Positions 8,362 to 18,660 of a DNA stretch of 64,000 nucleotides are shown in pieces. The stretch is taken from the NCBI GenBank assembly GCA_020851795.1, contig JADZCA010000006.1:1-64000 (forward strand), read 5' to 3'. The notes beneath the pieces were generated by a model, which had not been told where the DNA came from, searched no databases, and was given only the letters and a program-made list of their open reading frames with translations. The stretch is from Planctomycetota bacterium (GTDB lineage: Bacteria > Planctomycetota > PLA2 > JAEUHO01). A program made the position numbers and the translations under genes. How positions within the stretch are numbered: position 1 is the stretch's first letter; every line of letters starts with the position of its first letter.

Positions 8362-10152
8362 ATGCGGCGTGTGCGGCTCACCGCGGTCGGACTCGGCCTC
8401 GCCGCGATCGCGGCGTTCGCGCGCTGCGGAGAGAACGCCCCGCCGCGCCCGGCCACCCTCGTCCTCGTGACCGTGGACACGCTGCGGCGCGACCACGTGT
8501 CCGCCTACACCCGCCCCGGCGAGGCGCCCCGCGCACGCACGCCGCGGATCGACGCCCTCGCCGCCCAAGGGCTCCGCTTCACCGACGCACGCACCCCCGT
8601 CCCCCTCACGCTGCCGGCGCACACGTCGATGCTGTCGGGCCTCCCGCCCGCCGTGCACAACGTCCGCAGCAACAGCGCGTCCCGCGTCGCCCGCCGCTCG
8701 GCCCGCCGCTGGTCGCTGCTCCCCGAAGCCCTGACCGACGCCGGGTGGTGCTGCGGCGCTTTCGTCTCCGCCGGCCCCCTCGTCGCCCGCTACGGGCTCT
8801 CGTCGGGCTTTGCCACCTACGACGACGGCGGGCTCGACGACCGTACCGGTGGCGGCTACGCCGAGCGTCGCGGCCGCGACACCGTCGAGCGCGCACTCGC
8901 CTGGGTCCGCGCCGCTCCGCAAGGGCACCGGGTGTTCCTCTGGGTCCACCTCTTCGAGCCCCACGACCCCCACCCCGCCGACTACCGCGGCGACGTCGAG
9001 GAGGCGGACGCCGCGGTCGGGCTCCTGCTCGACGGGCTCGAGGCCGCCGGCCGCGGCGACGCGTCGATCGTGCTGACGGCCGACCATGGCGAGGCGCTCG
9101 GCGAGGACGGCGAGCCGACCCACGGCTTCCTCCTCGGCGAGAGCGTGCTCCGCGTGCCCCTCCTGCTGCGCGCGCGCGACGTCTCCCCCGGCGTCCGCCA
9201 CGACCCCGCCGACGTGGCCGACGTCGCCCCGACGCTCGCCGCGCTCGCAGGCGTGCCCTTCTCCTCGGGCACCGCGTCCCCCGAAGGCACCGCGGGCGTC
9301 GGGGCCGGCCTCGACCTCCTTGCCGGCCCGACGCCCCCCGACCGCCCGCGGGTCGCCGAGGGCCTGCACGCCTGGCACCAGCACCGCTGGTCGCAGCTAT
9401 CCGCCGCGGTCGTCGCGGGCTGGAAGCTCGAGGACCGGGGGGAGGCCGCCTCCCGCCCGCGCCGCCTCTCCCGGGTCGGCGACGACCTCCGCGCGGACGA
9501 CCCGATCGCGGTGCCGGCGGAGGGTCGCCCCGAAGCGCAGGCCCCCGCGGCCGCCCTGCGCGCCTACCGCGCAAGCGAGTCCCGAGCCCGCGACCCCGGT
9601 GGAGCGGCCCCCGGGGGGTACGGCGCCGGCGGGCCCGTCGACCCGTTCCTCGACCCCCGCGAGAACGCCCGGCACCCCGACCCTTACGAGGCGATCGAGG
9701 ACGTCACGCGGCTGGGGTCGGCGGCGACGGCCGTGCTTGCGCCCCCCCACCCGGAGCGTCTCCGCGCCGCCCGTGGCGTCCTCGACGCGCTCGGCCGGCG
9801 CGACCCCGGGAACCCCGCCGTCGCGTTCTGGCTCGCCCGGCTCGACCGCACCGAGAACCGGCCCGCGGAGGCGCTGACCGGATTCCGACGCGCCCTCACC
9901 CTCGGCCGCCAGGACGCCGACACCCTCCTGCTCGCGATGCGCTCGGCGATGGCGGCCAACGACCCCCGCGAGGCGCTCGCCCTGCGGATCGGATGGCGCG
10001 ACATCGCCCCCGACGACCCCCGGATCGCGGCCGTCGAGGCCGAGGCGTACGGCCGGCTGGGAGAGGGCGCGAAGGCGCGCGAGGCGCAGGCCCGCGCCGA
10101 CGCCCTCACGAAGGCAAAGGCCGCCGAGGCGCCGGCACAGGGCTGCCGATGA
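8362..10152 (+). CDS. Alkaline phosphatase/sulfatase-superfamily hydrolase with TPR tail
   Basis: A 596-residue exported protein. The N terminus has a hydrophobic segment ending FARC, so it may be a lipoprotein with Cys22. The hydrolase domain (about 30-350) begins TLVLVTVDTLRRDH, where Asp39 is the first metal ligand. It has LTLPAHTSMLSG at 82-93 in place of the sulfatase C/S-x-P-x-R block, so Thr83 sits at the nucleophile position and His87 replaces Arg. TADHGEALGED near 238-248 supplies the second metal-site Asp-His. Without Cys or Ser at that position it cannot be a formylglycine sulfatase. A phosphodiesterase or phosphotransferase activity is more likely. The C-terminal 150 residues are TPR-like (RDPGNPAVAFWLARLDRTEN, LTLGRQDADTLLLAMRSAM). 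Substrate unknown. Confidence 0.82.
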   Translation: MRRVRLTAVGLGLAAIAAFARCGENAPPRPATLVLVTVDTLRRDHVSAYTRPGEAPRARTPRIDALAAQGLRFTDARTPVPLTLPAHTSMLSGLPPAVHNVRSNSASRVARRSARRWSLLPEALTDAGWCCGAFVSAGPLVARYGLSSGFATYDDGGLDDRTGGGYAERRGRDTVERALAWVRAAPQGHRVFLWVHLFEPHDPHPADYRGDVEEADAAVGLLLDGLEAAGRGDASIVLTADHGEALGEDGEPTHGFLLGESVLRVPLLLRARDVSPGVRHDPADVADVAPTLAALAGVPFSSGTASPEGTAGVGAGLDLLAGPTPPDRPRVAEGLHAWHQHRWSQLSAAVVAGWKLEDRGEAASRPRRLSRVGDDLRADDPIAVPAEGRPEAQAPAAALRAYRASESRARDPGGAAPGGYGAGGPVDPFLDPRENARHPDPYEAIEDVTRLGSAATAVLAPPHPERLRAARGVLDALGRRDPGNPAVAFWLARLDRTENRPAEALTGFRRALTLGRQDADTLLLAMRSAMAANDPREALALRIGWRDIAPDDPRIAAVEAEAYGRLGEGAKAREAQARADALTKAKAAEAPAQGCR

Positions 10153-10533
10153 GCCGGCCCACGGCCCCGCGACCCGTGTCCCGACCCCGCGTGCCTCCGC
10201 GTCTTTTCCCTTGCGCCGGGGGGGGAGTTTCCGGTACAGAATCCCCGCTCTGGACACAGGTTAGGACGCGTGACACGGCCGTGACCCACGGCGTGTTGGC
10301 TCCTCTCCGCGTGTCGCCGCGCCGAGGCTTTGGCAGGAGCTTCGACGCGACGGCGGCCCGACCTCCGGTCGGTCCGCACCGGACGCACGCTCGGAAGTTC
10401 GTGCAGCGGTTGCGGTTGGGAGGGTTCGCGGGACGCGCGACCACGACGGCGCGCTCGCCCGCGGCGGCCTCCAGGACGGCGAGTCCGCATGCGTCGCTCC
10501 CACGGAGCGGCGGTGCCGAGGAGACGTAGGTCC
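10153..10533. other. Intergenic region before the secretin gene
   Basis: About 380 nt without a convincing gene. A weak promoter candidate (10211-10240) is the only signal seen. The frame open from 10330 into the secretin gene is Arg-rich and lacks any signal peptide, so it is not taken as coding. Confidence 0.5.
10211..10240 (+). promoter_or_regulatory. Weak promoter candidate for the secretin gene
   Basis: TTGCGC (10211-10216), 18 nt, TACAGA (10235-10240). The leader would be close to 290 nt. The -10 lacks the final T usual in this window. Confidence 0.3.
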
Positions 10534-13278
10534 ATGCAGAGGAACCCGCGTTGGGCAGGTACGGTGGTCGCGGTCGTCGCGGTCGGGACGCTCGTCGTCG
10601 CCGGCGGATGCCGCGGTGAGCGGATCTCGCGCGCGGCGTCGGACGACGCCGTCGTCGCGTACGTCGCGCTCGCGGAGGCCCCCGCTCCGGTGCCGGTGGC
10701 GGCCCGTGCGGACGAGCCGCCCGCGCCCGCTCCGGCTCCCGAGACGCCGCCCGCTCCCGAGCCGGCTCCGGCCCCGGAGGCCGCTCCGGCTCCGGCGCCC
10801 GCGCCCGCACCGTCGGCCGACGAGGCCGCGCGCGCGCTGCTCGAGGAGCAGCGCCGTCTGCAGGCCATCGAGCGCGAGAAGTCGGAGTACGTCGTCCGCC
10901 AGCTGATGGAAGCGGCCCGTGCGCACGCCCAGCGCGGCGAGTACGCCGAGGCGGAGAAGGCGCTGCTGCGCGCGAAGGCGCTCGCGCCGACCGACCGCGG
11001 CGTCGAGACCGAGCTCTCCCTCGTGCAGCAGATCCTCGACCGCCGCGGCGCGACGTCGGCCGGCACGCTCGAGGACCTGCGCCGTCGTCAGCAGGTGCAG
11101 ATCGACGAGCAGCGCACGACGGCCGAGAAGTACGCCGAGCGCGGCCGTGACGCCCTCGTCCGCCGCGACTACGACGCGGCCGTCGAGAGCTACGAGCAGT
11201 CGCTCTTCATCATCAACTCGTGCCCGTTCCCGATCGACTGGCGCAACCTCAAGCAGACGGCCGAGAACGGCCTCGCCGAGGCCCGCCGCGGTCAGCGTGA
11301 CACGGCCCGCACCGAGCGCCGCAACGCCACCGAGAAGGCCGTCGGCGCGCTGGCGGAGCAGGAGGAGCGCCGGCTCCTCGAGGAGCAGACCCGCCTCGAG
11401 TCGCTGATGTTCTCGGCGATCGACGCGTTCGAGCGCGGCGAGCTCGACCTCGCCCAGGACCAGGCCGAGCGCGTCCTCGAGGCGCAGCCCGACAACGAGA
11501 AGGCCCGCGACCTCCGCGAGACGGTGATGGCCGTCCGCCACGAGAAGGTCGAGTCCGACCGCGTCAAGCTCGAGAAGCGTGCGTTCGCCGAGTGGCGCGA
11601 CGACATGGAGAGCACGCGCAACCTCGAGCACCGCATCCTCAAGTGGCCGAGCCAGTCGTTCTGGTCGAAGATCACGAACGCTCGCGCCGCGCAGCGCTCG
11701 GCCTTCGGCGGGAAGAAGGAGAACCCCGACGAGGCTCGCCTCGCCGCGAAGCTCAAGACCACCAACGTCAACCTCGACGTCGAGGGTCGCCCGTTCAAGG
11801 AGGTCGTCCAGACGCTGCAGATCCAGACCGGCGTCAACCTCTACCTCGACCCGCGCCTCGGTGACGACGTCATCAACCAGAACGTCTCGCCGATCAAGGT
11901 CGAGCAGATCCCGCTCGAGCAGGCCCTCGACATGCTCAAGCAGACGGGCGAGGGCGTGGTGTGGCTCGTGCAGGGCAACGTGGTCGTCTTCACCAAGAAG
12001 GACCTCGTCAAGTACAACCTCGTCCTCAAGAACCACTCGGTGACCGACCTCACGCAGGGCCTCACCGACTTCCGCCCGCCGAAGCTCGACCTCGTCCTCT
12101 CCGACCAGGTCAACGACGAGGAGAACCCGCTGTTCGGCGCCGAGGGTGAGGAGACGATCAAGCCGTTCGGCGGCGCCTCCGACCTCGTCGAGCTGATCAA
12201 GAGCGCGGTCGGCGGCCCCGGCACGTGGGAGATCGAGGGTGCGAGCATCGCCAACCAGGGCGAGGGCTCGATCATCGTCAAGCACACCGAGGAGATCCAG
12301 GCGCAGGTCGCGAAGTTCCTCGACGACCTCCGCGCCTTCGCCGGCGTGGTCGTGACGGTCGAGACGCGGTTCCTCGCGGTCACGGACGCCTTCCTGCGCG
12401 ACATCGGCGTGGACTGGCGCGGCCTCGGCGGCGCCACGGGCGGCAGCGACATCCCCCTCGACGACGTGACGAACGGCCTCGAGGACAAGGCCTCGGCCGG
12501 CTTCGACAACTCGTCGGGCGGCAACGCGGCCCTCTCGCCCTTCGCCGGCGCGTACTTCAACGACGGCAACGACGGTGACTTCCGCGGTCGTGCGGAGAAC
12601 ATCTTCGACCGTCCGCTCGGGACGATCCTGTCGAACCTCGGCGGCGCGTCGTTCACCCTCAACTATCTCGACGACTCGCAGATCGCGGCGGTCGTCCGCG
12701 CGGTGGAGAAGACCCAGACGGGTCGGACGCTGACCGCCCCGTCGGTCACGGTCTACAACACCCAGCGCGCCAACCTCACCGTCGTCAACCAGCGCGCCTA
12801 CATCCAGGACTTCGACGTCGAGGTCGCTCAGACCTCGTACATCGCCGACCCGATCATCGGCGTCCTGCAGTCGGGCCTCACGCTCGACGTGCGCCCGACG
12901 GTCAGCAACGACCGCAAGTACATCACCCTCGAGCTCCAGCCGACGGTCGCGAACCTGATCGAGCCGATCACGCAGTTCTCGACGCGTCTGGCCTCGACCT
13001 CGACGCCGGTCGTGATCGAGCTGCCCGAGCTGCAGATCCAGAAGGCGCGCACCACGGTGCGCATCCCCGACGGCGGCAGCATCGTGATCGGCGGCCTCAA
13101 GAACATCAACACGGCCGACCGTCAGTCCGAGACCCCGATCCTCGGTGACATCCCCTTCCTCTCGTTCCTCTTCAGCCGCAAGGGCCGCAGCGACGAGATG
13201 AAGAACCTGATGATCATCGTGCGCGCGAAGATCACGGACCTCCTCGAGGAGGAGGCCCGCCTCCGCGGCGGTCGCTGA
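10534..13278 (+). CDS. TPR-containing secretin (type II/III secretion or pilus outer membrane channel) lipoprotein
   Basis: A 914-residue protein. The N terminus is a lipoprotein signal with Cys26 in VVAGGC, followed by a Pro/Ala-rich linker (about 45-90). A helical TPR part follows (about 95-400), with repeats such as ARAHAQRGEYAEAEKALLRA and RGRDALVRRDYDAAVESYEQ. A secretin N-domain near 411-490 has NVNLDVEGRPFKEVVQTLQ. The C-terminal secretin barrel domain (about 600-905) carries VETRFLAVTDAFLRDIGVDW, TLTAPSVTVYNTQRANL and TTVRIPDGGSIVIGGL, typical gate and strand motifs. It would form an oligomeric outer membrane pore. No gspC, gspE or pilus ATPase gene is adjacent, so it is an orphan here. 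The only other pilus-like gene in the window is the giant GspK-like gene at 56410-61980. A terminator follows directly. Confidence 0.9.
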   Translation: MQRNPRWAGTVVAVVAVGTLVVAGGCRGERISRAASDDAVVAYVALAEAPAPVPVAARADEPPAPAPAPETPPAPEPAPAPEAAPAPAPAPAPSADEAARALLEEQRRLQAIEREKSEYVVRQLMEAARAHAQRGEYAEAEKALLRAKALAPTDRGVETELSLVQQILDRRGATSAGTLEDLRRRQQVQIDEQRTTAEKYAERGRDALVRRDYDAAVESYEQSLFIINSCPFPIDWRNLKQTAENGLAEARRGQRDTARTERRNATEKAVGALAEQEERRLLEEQTRLESLMFSAIDAFERGELDLAQDQAERVLEAQPDNEKARDLRETVMAVRHEKVESDRVKLEKRAFAEWRDDMESTRNLEHRILKWPSQSFWSKITNARAAQRSAFGGKKENPDEARLAAKLKTTNVNLDVEGRPFKEVVQTLQIQTGVNLYLDPRLGDDVINQNVSPIKVEQIPLEQALDMLKQTGEGVVWLVQGNVVVFTKKDLVKYNLVLKNHSVTDLTQGLTDFRPPKLDLVLSDQVNDEENPLFGAEGEETIKPFGGASDLVELIKSAVGGPGTWEIEGASIANQGEGSIIVKHTEEIQAQVAKFLDDLRAFAGVVVTVETRFLAVTDAFLRDIGVDWRGLGGATGGSDIPLDDVTNGLEDKASAGFDNSSGGNAALSPFAGAYFNDGNDGDFRGRAENIFDRPLGTILSNLGGASFTLNYLDDSQIAAVVRAVEKTQTGRTLTAPSVTVYNTQRANLTVVNQRAYIQDFDVEVAQTSYIADPIIGVLQSGLTLDVRPTVSNDRKYITLELQPTVANLIEPITQFSTRLASTSTPVVIELPELQIQKARTTVRIPDGGSIVIGGLKNINTADRQSETPILGDIPFLSFLFSRKGRSDEMKNLMIIVRAKITDLLEEEARLRGGR

Positions 13279-13304
13279 CTCGTCGCGCCTCCGGGCGCTT
13301 CCCT

Positions 13305-13341
13305 GCGGCCCGGGCCGGCGACGGCCCGGGCCGCTTCGTTT
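13305..13341 (+). terminator. Rho-independent terminator after the secretin gene
   Basis: A perfect 12-bp stem (GCGGCCCGGGCC at 13305-13316 with 13323-13334), loop GGCGAC, then TTCGTTT. It lies 26 nt after the stop codon. Confidence 0.75.
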
Positions 13342-13386
13342 CGGGCCCCGTCGTCCGTGGGGCGCGCGGCGGCGGCGCGGTCACGG

Positions 13387-13392
13387 TAGGAT
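13387..13392 (+). promoter_or_regulatory. TAGGAT -10 box for leaderless transcription of the HAD gene
   Basis: TAGGAT is followed by 7 nt and the ATG at 13400, with no Shine-Dalgarno sequence between. It lies after a strong terminator, so it should be an independent promoter. Confidence 0.5.
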
Positions 13393-13399
13393 CGCCCCC

Positions 13400-14134
13400 A
13401 TGGCCGCGGCCCCCTCCCTCGACGTCGTCCTCTTCGACATCGACGACACGCTGTACAGCACGACGGCGTTCGCCCACGACGCGCGGCGCGCGGCGGTGGC
13501 GGCGATGATCCACCACGGGCTCCAGGTGTCCGAGGAGGAGGGCAACCGCGAGCTCGCCGAGGTCGTCGCGGAGTTCACCTCCAACTACGACGAGCACCTC
13601 GACCGACTGCTCGACCGCCTCGGGCCCACGCGTTGGGGCGGGCGCAACCCGGCGGTCCTGATCGCGGCGGGGGTCGTCGCGTACCACCAGACGAAGGAGC
13701 GCCACCTGCGCCCCCTGCCCGACGCGATCGTGCTGCTCCGCTCGTTGCACCAGGCCGGCGTCCGGACCGGCATCGTGAGCGCCGGGTTGCGCGTCAAGCA
13801 GGCGGAGAAGCTCGTGCGCCTCGGGGTGCTCCCGTGGCTCGACCCGGGGGCGATCTTCTTCTCCGACCAGATGGGCGTGAGCAAGCCCAACCCGAAGATC
13901 TACGCCAAGGCCTGCGAGGCGCTCCGCGTGCCTCCGGCCCGCACGATGTACGTCGGCGACCGCCCCGAGACCGACGTCGCCCCGGCGCGGGCCGTGGGGC
14001 TGCGCACGGTCCACTACCGCGGCGCCCACGGGCGCTACTCGGACTCCCCCGCGCGCCCCCCCGCCGACCACGAGGTCGAGTTGTTGACCGACCTCAAGCC
14101 CGTCCTGCGCGAGTCGTACGGCCTCCCCGTCTAG
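13400..14134 (+). CDS. HAD-superfamily hydrolase
   Basis: A 244-residue cytoplasmic phosphatase-like protein. All four HAD motifs are visible: LFDIDDTLY (motif I, DxDxT with nucleophile Asp) near residues 10-18, GIVSAG near 129-134 (motif II Ser), VSKPNPKIY near 160-168 (motif III Lys), and VGDRPETDV near 185-193 (motif IV). An alpha-helical cap lies between motifs I and II. The spacing and the ending resemble the pyrimidine-nucleotidase/CTE7-type HAD group. Substrate is not predictable. It is bounded by terminators on both sides and probably transcribed alone. Confidence 0.88.
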   Translation: MAAAPSLDVVLFDIDDTLYSTTAFAHDARRAAVAAMIHHGLQVSEEEGNRELAEVVAEFTSNYDEHLDRLLDRLGPTRWGGRNPAVLIAAGVVAYHQTKERHLRPLPDAIVLLRSLHQAGVRTGIVSAGLRVKQAEKLVRLGVLPWLDPGAIFFSDQMGVSKPNPKIYAKACEALRVPPARTMYVGDRPETDVAPARAVGLRTVHYRGAHGRYSDSPARPPADHEVELLTDLKPVLRESYGLPV

Positions 14135-14144
14135 CCCGCCGAAT

Positions 14145-14208
14145 TCACGAACCGGCGAGGTCGGGGCCGGACGTGCGATCGGCGCCCGGCGGGCCTCGTC
14201 TTTCGTGA
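14145..14208. terminator. Nested stem-loop between convergent HAD and ridA genes
   Basis: Outer arms TCACGAA (14145-14151) and TTCGTGA (14202-14208), middle arms CGAGG (14156-14160) and CCTCG (14194-14198), inner arms GCCGG (14166-14170) and CCGGC (14186-14190). All are nested consistently between two convergent stop codons, so it may act as a bidirectional terminator. Confidence 0.4.
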
Positions 14209-14218
14209 CTTCGGGGGG

Positions 14219-14608
14219 CTAGCGCACCGCCGCGACGGCCGCGATCTCGACCCGGGCGTCCTTGGGCAGCCGGGCCGCCTGCACCGTCACCCGCGCGGGC
14301 GGCTGGCTGCCGAAGAAGCGCCCGTAGACCTCGTTCATCGCCCCGAAGTCGGCGAGGTCGGCGAGGAACACGTCGCAGCGGAGCACGAGGTCGAGCCCCG
14401 AGCCCGCCGCCGTGAGCACCGCCTCGAGGTTGCGGAGCACGCGCTCGGTCTCGAGCCCCACGTGGCCGTCGCCGACGAGCGAGCCGGTGGCGGGATCGAG
14501 GGCGATCTGGCCCGCGGTGAACACCAAGCCGCCGGCGGCGACCGCCTGGCTGTAGGGCCCGATCGCCTTCGGCGCGCCGGGGGTCGAGACGATGCGACGG
14601 TCGTTCAC
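14219..14608 (-). CDS. ridA: RidA family protein (2-iminobutanoate/2-iminopropanoate deaminase type)
   Basis: A 129-residue protein of the RidA/YjgF/UK114 family, trimeric deaminases that remove reactive enamine/imine intermediates from PLP enzymes. The sequence shows PKAIGPYSQAVAAGGLVFTAGQ at the N terminus and RVTVQAARLPKDARVEI near the C terminus, where the Arg of PPARVTV corresponds to the carboxylate-binding Arg of the active subfamily. The length is normal. The start is GTG at 14608 with GGAGGT about 5 nt upstream. It lies 137 nt downstream of the peptide-importer operon on the same strand. The intervening region is locally AT-rich and may carry its own promoter. Confidence 0.93.
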   Translation of the reverse strand: MNDRRIVSTPGAPKAIGPYSQAVAAGGLVFTAGQIALDPATGSLVGDGHVGLETERVLRNLEAVLTAAGSGLDLVLRCDVFLADLADFGAMNEVYGRFFGSQPPARVTVQAARLPKDARVEIAAVAAVR

Positions 14609-14745
14609 GGGGACCTCCGTGCGGGATTCTCGCGCACGCGACGAGAGATTCCACTCGTTGGCGCGCTGATTGTCCGATAACTGTCAGAGCCCCCTCGATT
14701 TCGGAGGCGTCATAATCCGACCAGCCGCCCGACGGAGCGTCGCCG

Positions 14746-15710
14746 TCAGGACCGCTCGGGAAGGTGGCAGGCCGCCCACTGGCCCGGACGGTGCTCCCGG
14801 AGGGCCGGCGCGTCGGTCGCGCACCGGTCGAACGCCTTCGAGCACCGCGAGCGGAACGGGCACCCGGCGATCGTCGCGGTGGGGCTGGGGATCTCGCCGT
14901 CGAGGGGAATCCGGCGTCGTGCGGCCTCGACCACCGGGTCGGGGACGGGGACCGCCGACAGGAGGGCCTCGGTGTAGGGGTGCAGCGGCGCGCCGAACAG
15001 CGCGTCGCGCGAGGCGACCTCGACGAGGCGGCCGAGGTACATGACCGCGATGCGGTCGGAGACGTGGCGGACGACGCCGAGGTTGTGGGCGATGAACAGG
15101 TACGTCAGCCCGAGCCGACGGCGGAGGTCCTCGAGCAGGTTGAGGACCTGAGCCTGGACCGAGACGTCGAGCGCGGACACCGGCTCGTCGAGCAGGATGA
15201 CGTCGGGCTCGAGCGCGAGCGCGCGGGCGAGGCCGATGCGCTGACGCTGGCCGCCGGAGAACTCGTGCGGGTAGCGGCGGCGCAGCGACGCGTCGAGGCC
15301 CACGGTCTCGAGGAGGCGGCACACCCGCGCGTCGAGCGCGGCCCGGCCGACGACGCGCCGGTGGACGACCAGCGGCTCCCCCACGATCGACGACACCGTC
15401 ATCCGCGGGTTGAGGCTCGCGTACGGGTCCTGGAAGACCATCTGGAGGCGAGGGCGGGCCCGGCGCAGCGCGGCCGGTGCCCCGACGAGCTCGGTGCCGT
15501 CGAGACGGACGGACCCCTCGGCCACGGGGACCAGCCCCACGATGGCGCGGGCGGTGGTGCTCTTGCCCGACCCGGACTCGCCGACGAGGCCCAACGTCTC
15601 GCCGCGGCGCAGCTCGAAGGACACGCCCTCCACGGCGCGCACCACGCCCCCCGCCGTCGGGAAGCGGACGCAGAGCCCGGAGACCGACAGGAGCGGCGCG
15701 TCGGGCGGCG

Positions 15711-15714
<4 letters not shown>
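14746..15714 (-). CDS. oppF: Oligopeptide/dipeptide ABC transporter ATP-binding protein, OppF/DppF type (operon 1)
   Basis: A 322-residue ATPase. Walker A is GESGSGKST near 40-48, the Q-loop is MVFQDPYASLNP, the signature is [16 protein letters not shown], and Walker B is VILLDEPVSALD. A C-terminal oligo_HPY-type tail with Cys residues (CPFRSRCSKAFDRC) is typical of OppD/OppF. The start is GTG at 15714, overlapping the OppD stop as GTGA. That is the same overlap used between most genes of this operon and indicates translational coupling. It is the last gene of oppABCDF operon 1. Confidence 0.93.
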
Positions 15715-16699
<985 letters not shown>

Positions 16700-16703
<4 letters not shown>

Positions 16704-17584
16704 CGGCGGGTCTTCGGGTCGAAGGCGTCGCGCAGGCCGTCGCCGAGGAAGTTGAGCGAGAGCAGCGTCGTGCCGAGGAACGCGCACGGGAACGCGAGCA
16801 GCCACCAACGAGACTCGACGGGGTTCACGACGTTGGCGTCCGCGACGAGGTTGCCCCACGAGAGCTGCAGACCGAGGCCGAGGTAGGAGAGGAACGACTC
16901 CAGCAGGATCACCGCAGCCACCTGCAGCGTCCCGTACACGACGATCGGCCCGATGCAGTTGGGCAGCACGTGCCGGAAGATGATCCGTAGGTCGCGGGCC
17001 CCCATGACCCTCGCGGCGAGCACGTACTCCTCGTGGCGCAGCGACAGCACCTGCCCGCGCACGATTCGGGCCATCGTGAGCCACTGCACGAGGCCCAAGG
17101 CGGCGAACACCGCGGTGGGGCTGTTGCGGTCCTCGTCGCTCATCGTCAACATGATGAGGATGACGAGGAACATGTAGGGGATGCCGTACAGGAAGTCGAC
17201 GACGCGCATCATCGCGTCGTCCACGCGCCCGCCGTAGTACCCCGCGACGGCGCCGTAGACGGTCCCGATCAGCACGCACACGAGCGTGCCCACGAGCCCG
17301 ACGAGGAGCGAGGCCCGCCCCCCGACCAGCACGCGGGCGCCGTAGTCGCGCCCGAGCCCGTCGGTCCCGAACCAGTGCGAGGCGTTCGGCGCCTGGTCGC
17401 GGGCGACGGTGTCCTGTCGGCGCTCGTCGAGCCCGAGGAGCAGGGGCAGCAGCGCGCACGACAGCACGACGAGCAGCAGCATCGCCCCGCCGACGAGCGC
17501 AAGGCGGTTGCGGCGCAGACGTCGCCAGGCGTCCGCCCAAGGACCGCGTCCGACGGCAGCGGGGGGGACGACGGCCGACGTCAC
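16700..17584 (-). CDS. oppC: Peptide ABC transporter permease, OppC/DppC type (operon 1)
   Basis: A 294-residue inner membrane permease. TM1 is ALVGGAMLLLVVLSCALLPL (about 28-47), followed by the OppC-typical periplasmic HWFGTDGLGRDYGARVLVGG. The binding-protein-dependent transport domain follows, with the cytoplasmic coupling (EAA) region AARVMGARDLRIIFRHVLPN. It ends LLSLNFLGDGLRDAFDPKTR, the normal OppC end. The start is GTG at 17584, overlapping the OppB stop as GTGA. It forms the heterodimeric channel with OppB. Confidence 0.93.
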
Positions 17585-18660
17585 GAACGCCCCCGCAGGC
17601 GCGGGTCGATCCACGGGAGCGCCAGGTCCACGAGGAGGTTGAAGAGGATCACGATGCCCGACTCGAGGAGCACCGTGCCGAGGACCACGTAGTAGTCGCG
17701 GTTGACGGCACCGCGCACGAACCACTGCCCCATCCCGGGGATGCCGAACAGCGTCTCGATCACGAACGACCCGGTCACGATGCCCGCCGCCGCGGGGCCG
17801 AGGAAGGAGACGACCGGCACGATGGCCCCGCGCAGCGCGTGCTTGAGCACGACCTCGCGCTCGGTGAGCCCTTTCGCGCGCGCGGTGCGCACGAAGTCCT
17901 GCCCCATCACCTCGACCGTGCCGCTGCGGGCCAAGCGTGCGATGTAGGCGGCGTAGGGCAGCGCGAGGGCGACCGACGGGAGCACGAGCCGGCTCACCGA
18001 CCCCCAGCCGGCGGCCGGGAACCAGTCGAAGGGACGCCCCAACGCGAAAACGAGAATGAGCAGGGAGCCGATGACGAACGAAGGCAGGGACACGCCCACG
18101 ATCGCGAATCCCATGCTCGAGTAGTCGCGAAACGTGTTCGGCCGGAGCCCCGCGCGCACGCCGAGGAAGAGCCCGAGGCCGCACGCGATCGTGAGCGCAC
18201 AGAGGCCGAGCGAGACGCTCACGGGCAGCGCCGGGAGGAGCACCTCCTTCACGCTCCGCCCCTGCACCTTCAGGCACGGGCCCATCTCACCGTCGACGAC
18301 GAGGCGCCGCAGGTACGCGCCGTAGAACTCGCACCCCCCGGCGAAGCTCTTCGCGGGGATGCCGTAGAGGTCGCGCTGGCGCTCGAGCACCGCCTTGTCG
18401 GCGAGCTTCTCGCTCGCGAAGGGGTCGCCTGGGACGCGGAACATGAGCTGAACGCTCACGAACACCAGCAGGAGGAACAGCGGCAACGACCAGAGCACGC
18501 GCACGAGCGCGGCGCGCGGGAAACGCCAGGCCGCGAGCGCCGCGACGCCCAGCGCCGCGCCGGCCCCGCCCGCGACGCCGAGGACGCCCCTCAGCAGCAC
18601 GAACGCGACGACGCCCGTCGCGAGGCCACCGACGACGCGGACCGGCGAAGGACGGCTCAC
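17581..18660 (-). CDS. oppB: Peptide ABC transporter permease, OppB/DppB type, with extra N-terminal membrane segments (operon 1)
   Basis: A 359-residue permease. The canonical OppB start (LVRVLWSLPLFLLLVFVSVQ followed by RVPGDPF) does not come until about residue 53. The first 50 residues add two more hydrophobic segments (VVGGLATGVVAFVLLRGVLG and GGAGAALGVAALAAWRF). The rest is standard: LPSFVIGSLLILVFALG, the coupling region VRTARAKGLTEREVVLKHAL, FVIETLFGIPGMGQWFV, and the end ALPWIDPRLRGRS. The start is GTG at 18660, overlapping the OppA stop. A shorter start is not available without loss of the coupling overlap. Confidence 0.92.
   Translation of the reverse strand: MSRPSPVRVVGGLATGVVAFVLLRGVLGVAGGAGAALGVAALAAWRFPRAALVRVLWSLPLFLLLVFVSVQLMFRVPGDPFASEKLADKAVLERQRDLYGIPAKSFAGGCEFYGAYLRRLVVDGEMGPCLKVQGRSVKEVLLPALPVSVSLGLCALTIACGLGLFLGVRAGLRPNTFRDYSSMGFAIVGVSLPSFVIGSLLILVFALGRPFDWFPAAGWGSVSRLVLPSVALALPYAAYIARLARSGTVEVMGQDFVRTARAKGLTEREVVLKHALRGAIVPVVSFLGPAAAGIVTGSFVIETLFGIPGMGQWFVRGAVNRDYYVVLGTVLLESGIVILFNLLVDLALPWIDPRLRGRS

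Noticed and set aside
14609..14745. Operator-like dyad TGA-N2-GT-N6-AC-N2-TCA in the ridA upstream region
   Set aside because: Only 10 of 20 positions are symmetric, and spacing does not match CRP/FNR or another family I can name. Kept only as a remark that the region is AT-rich.
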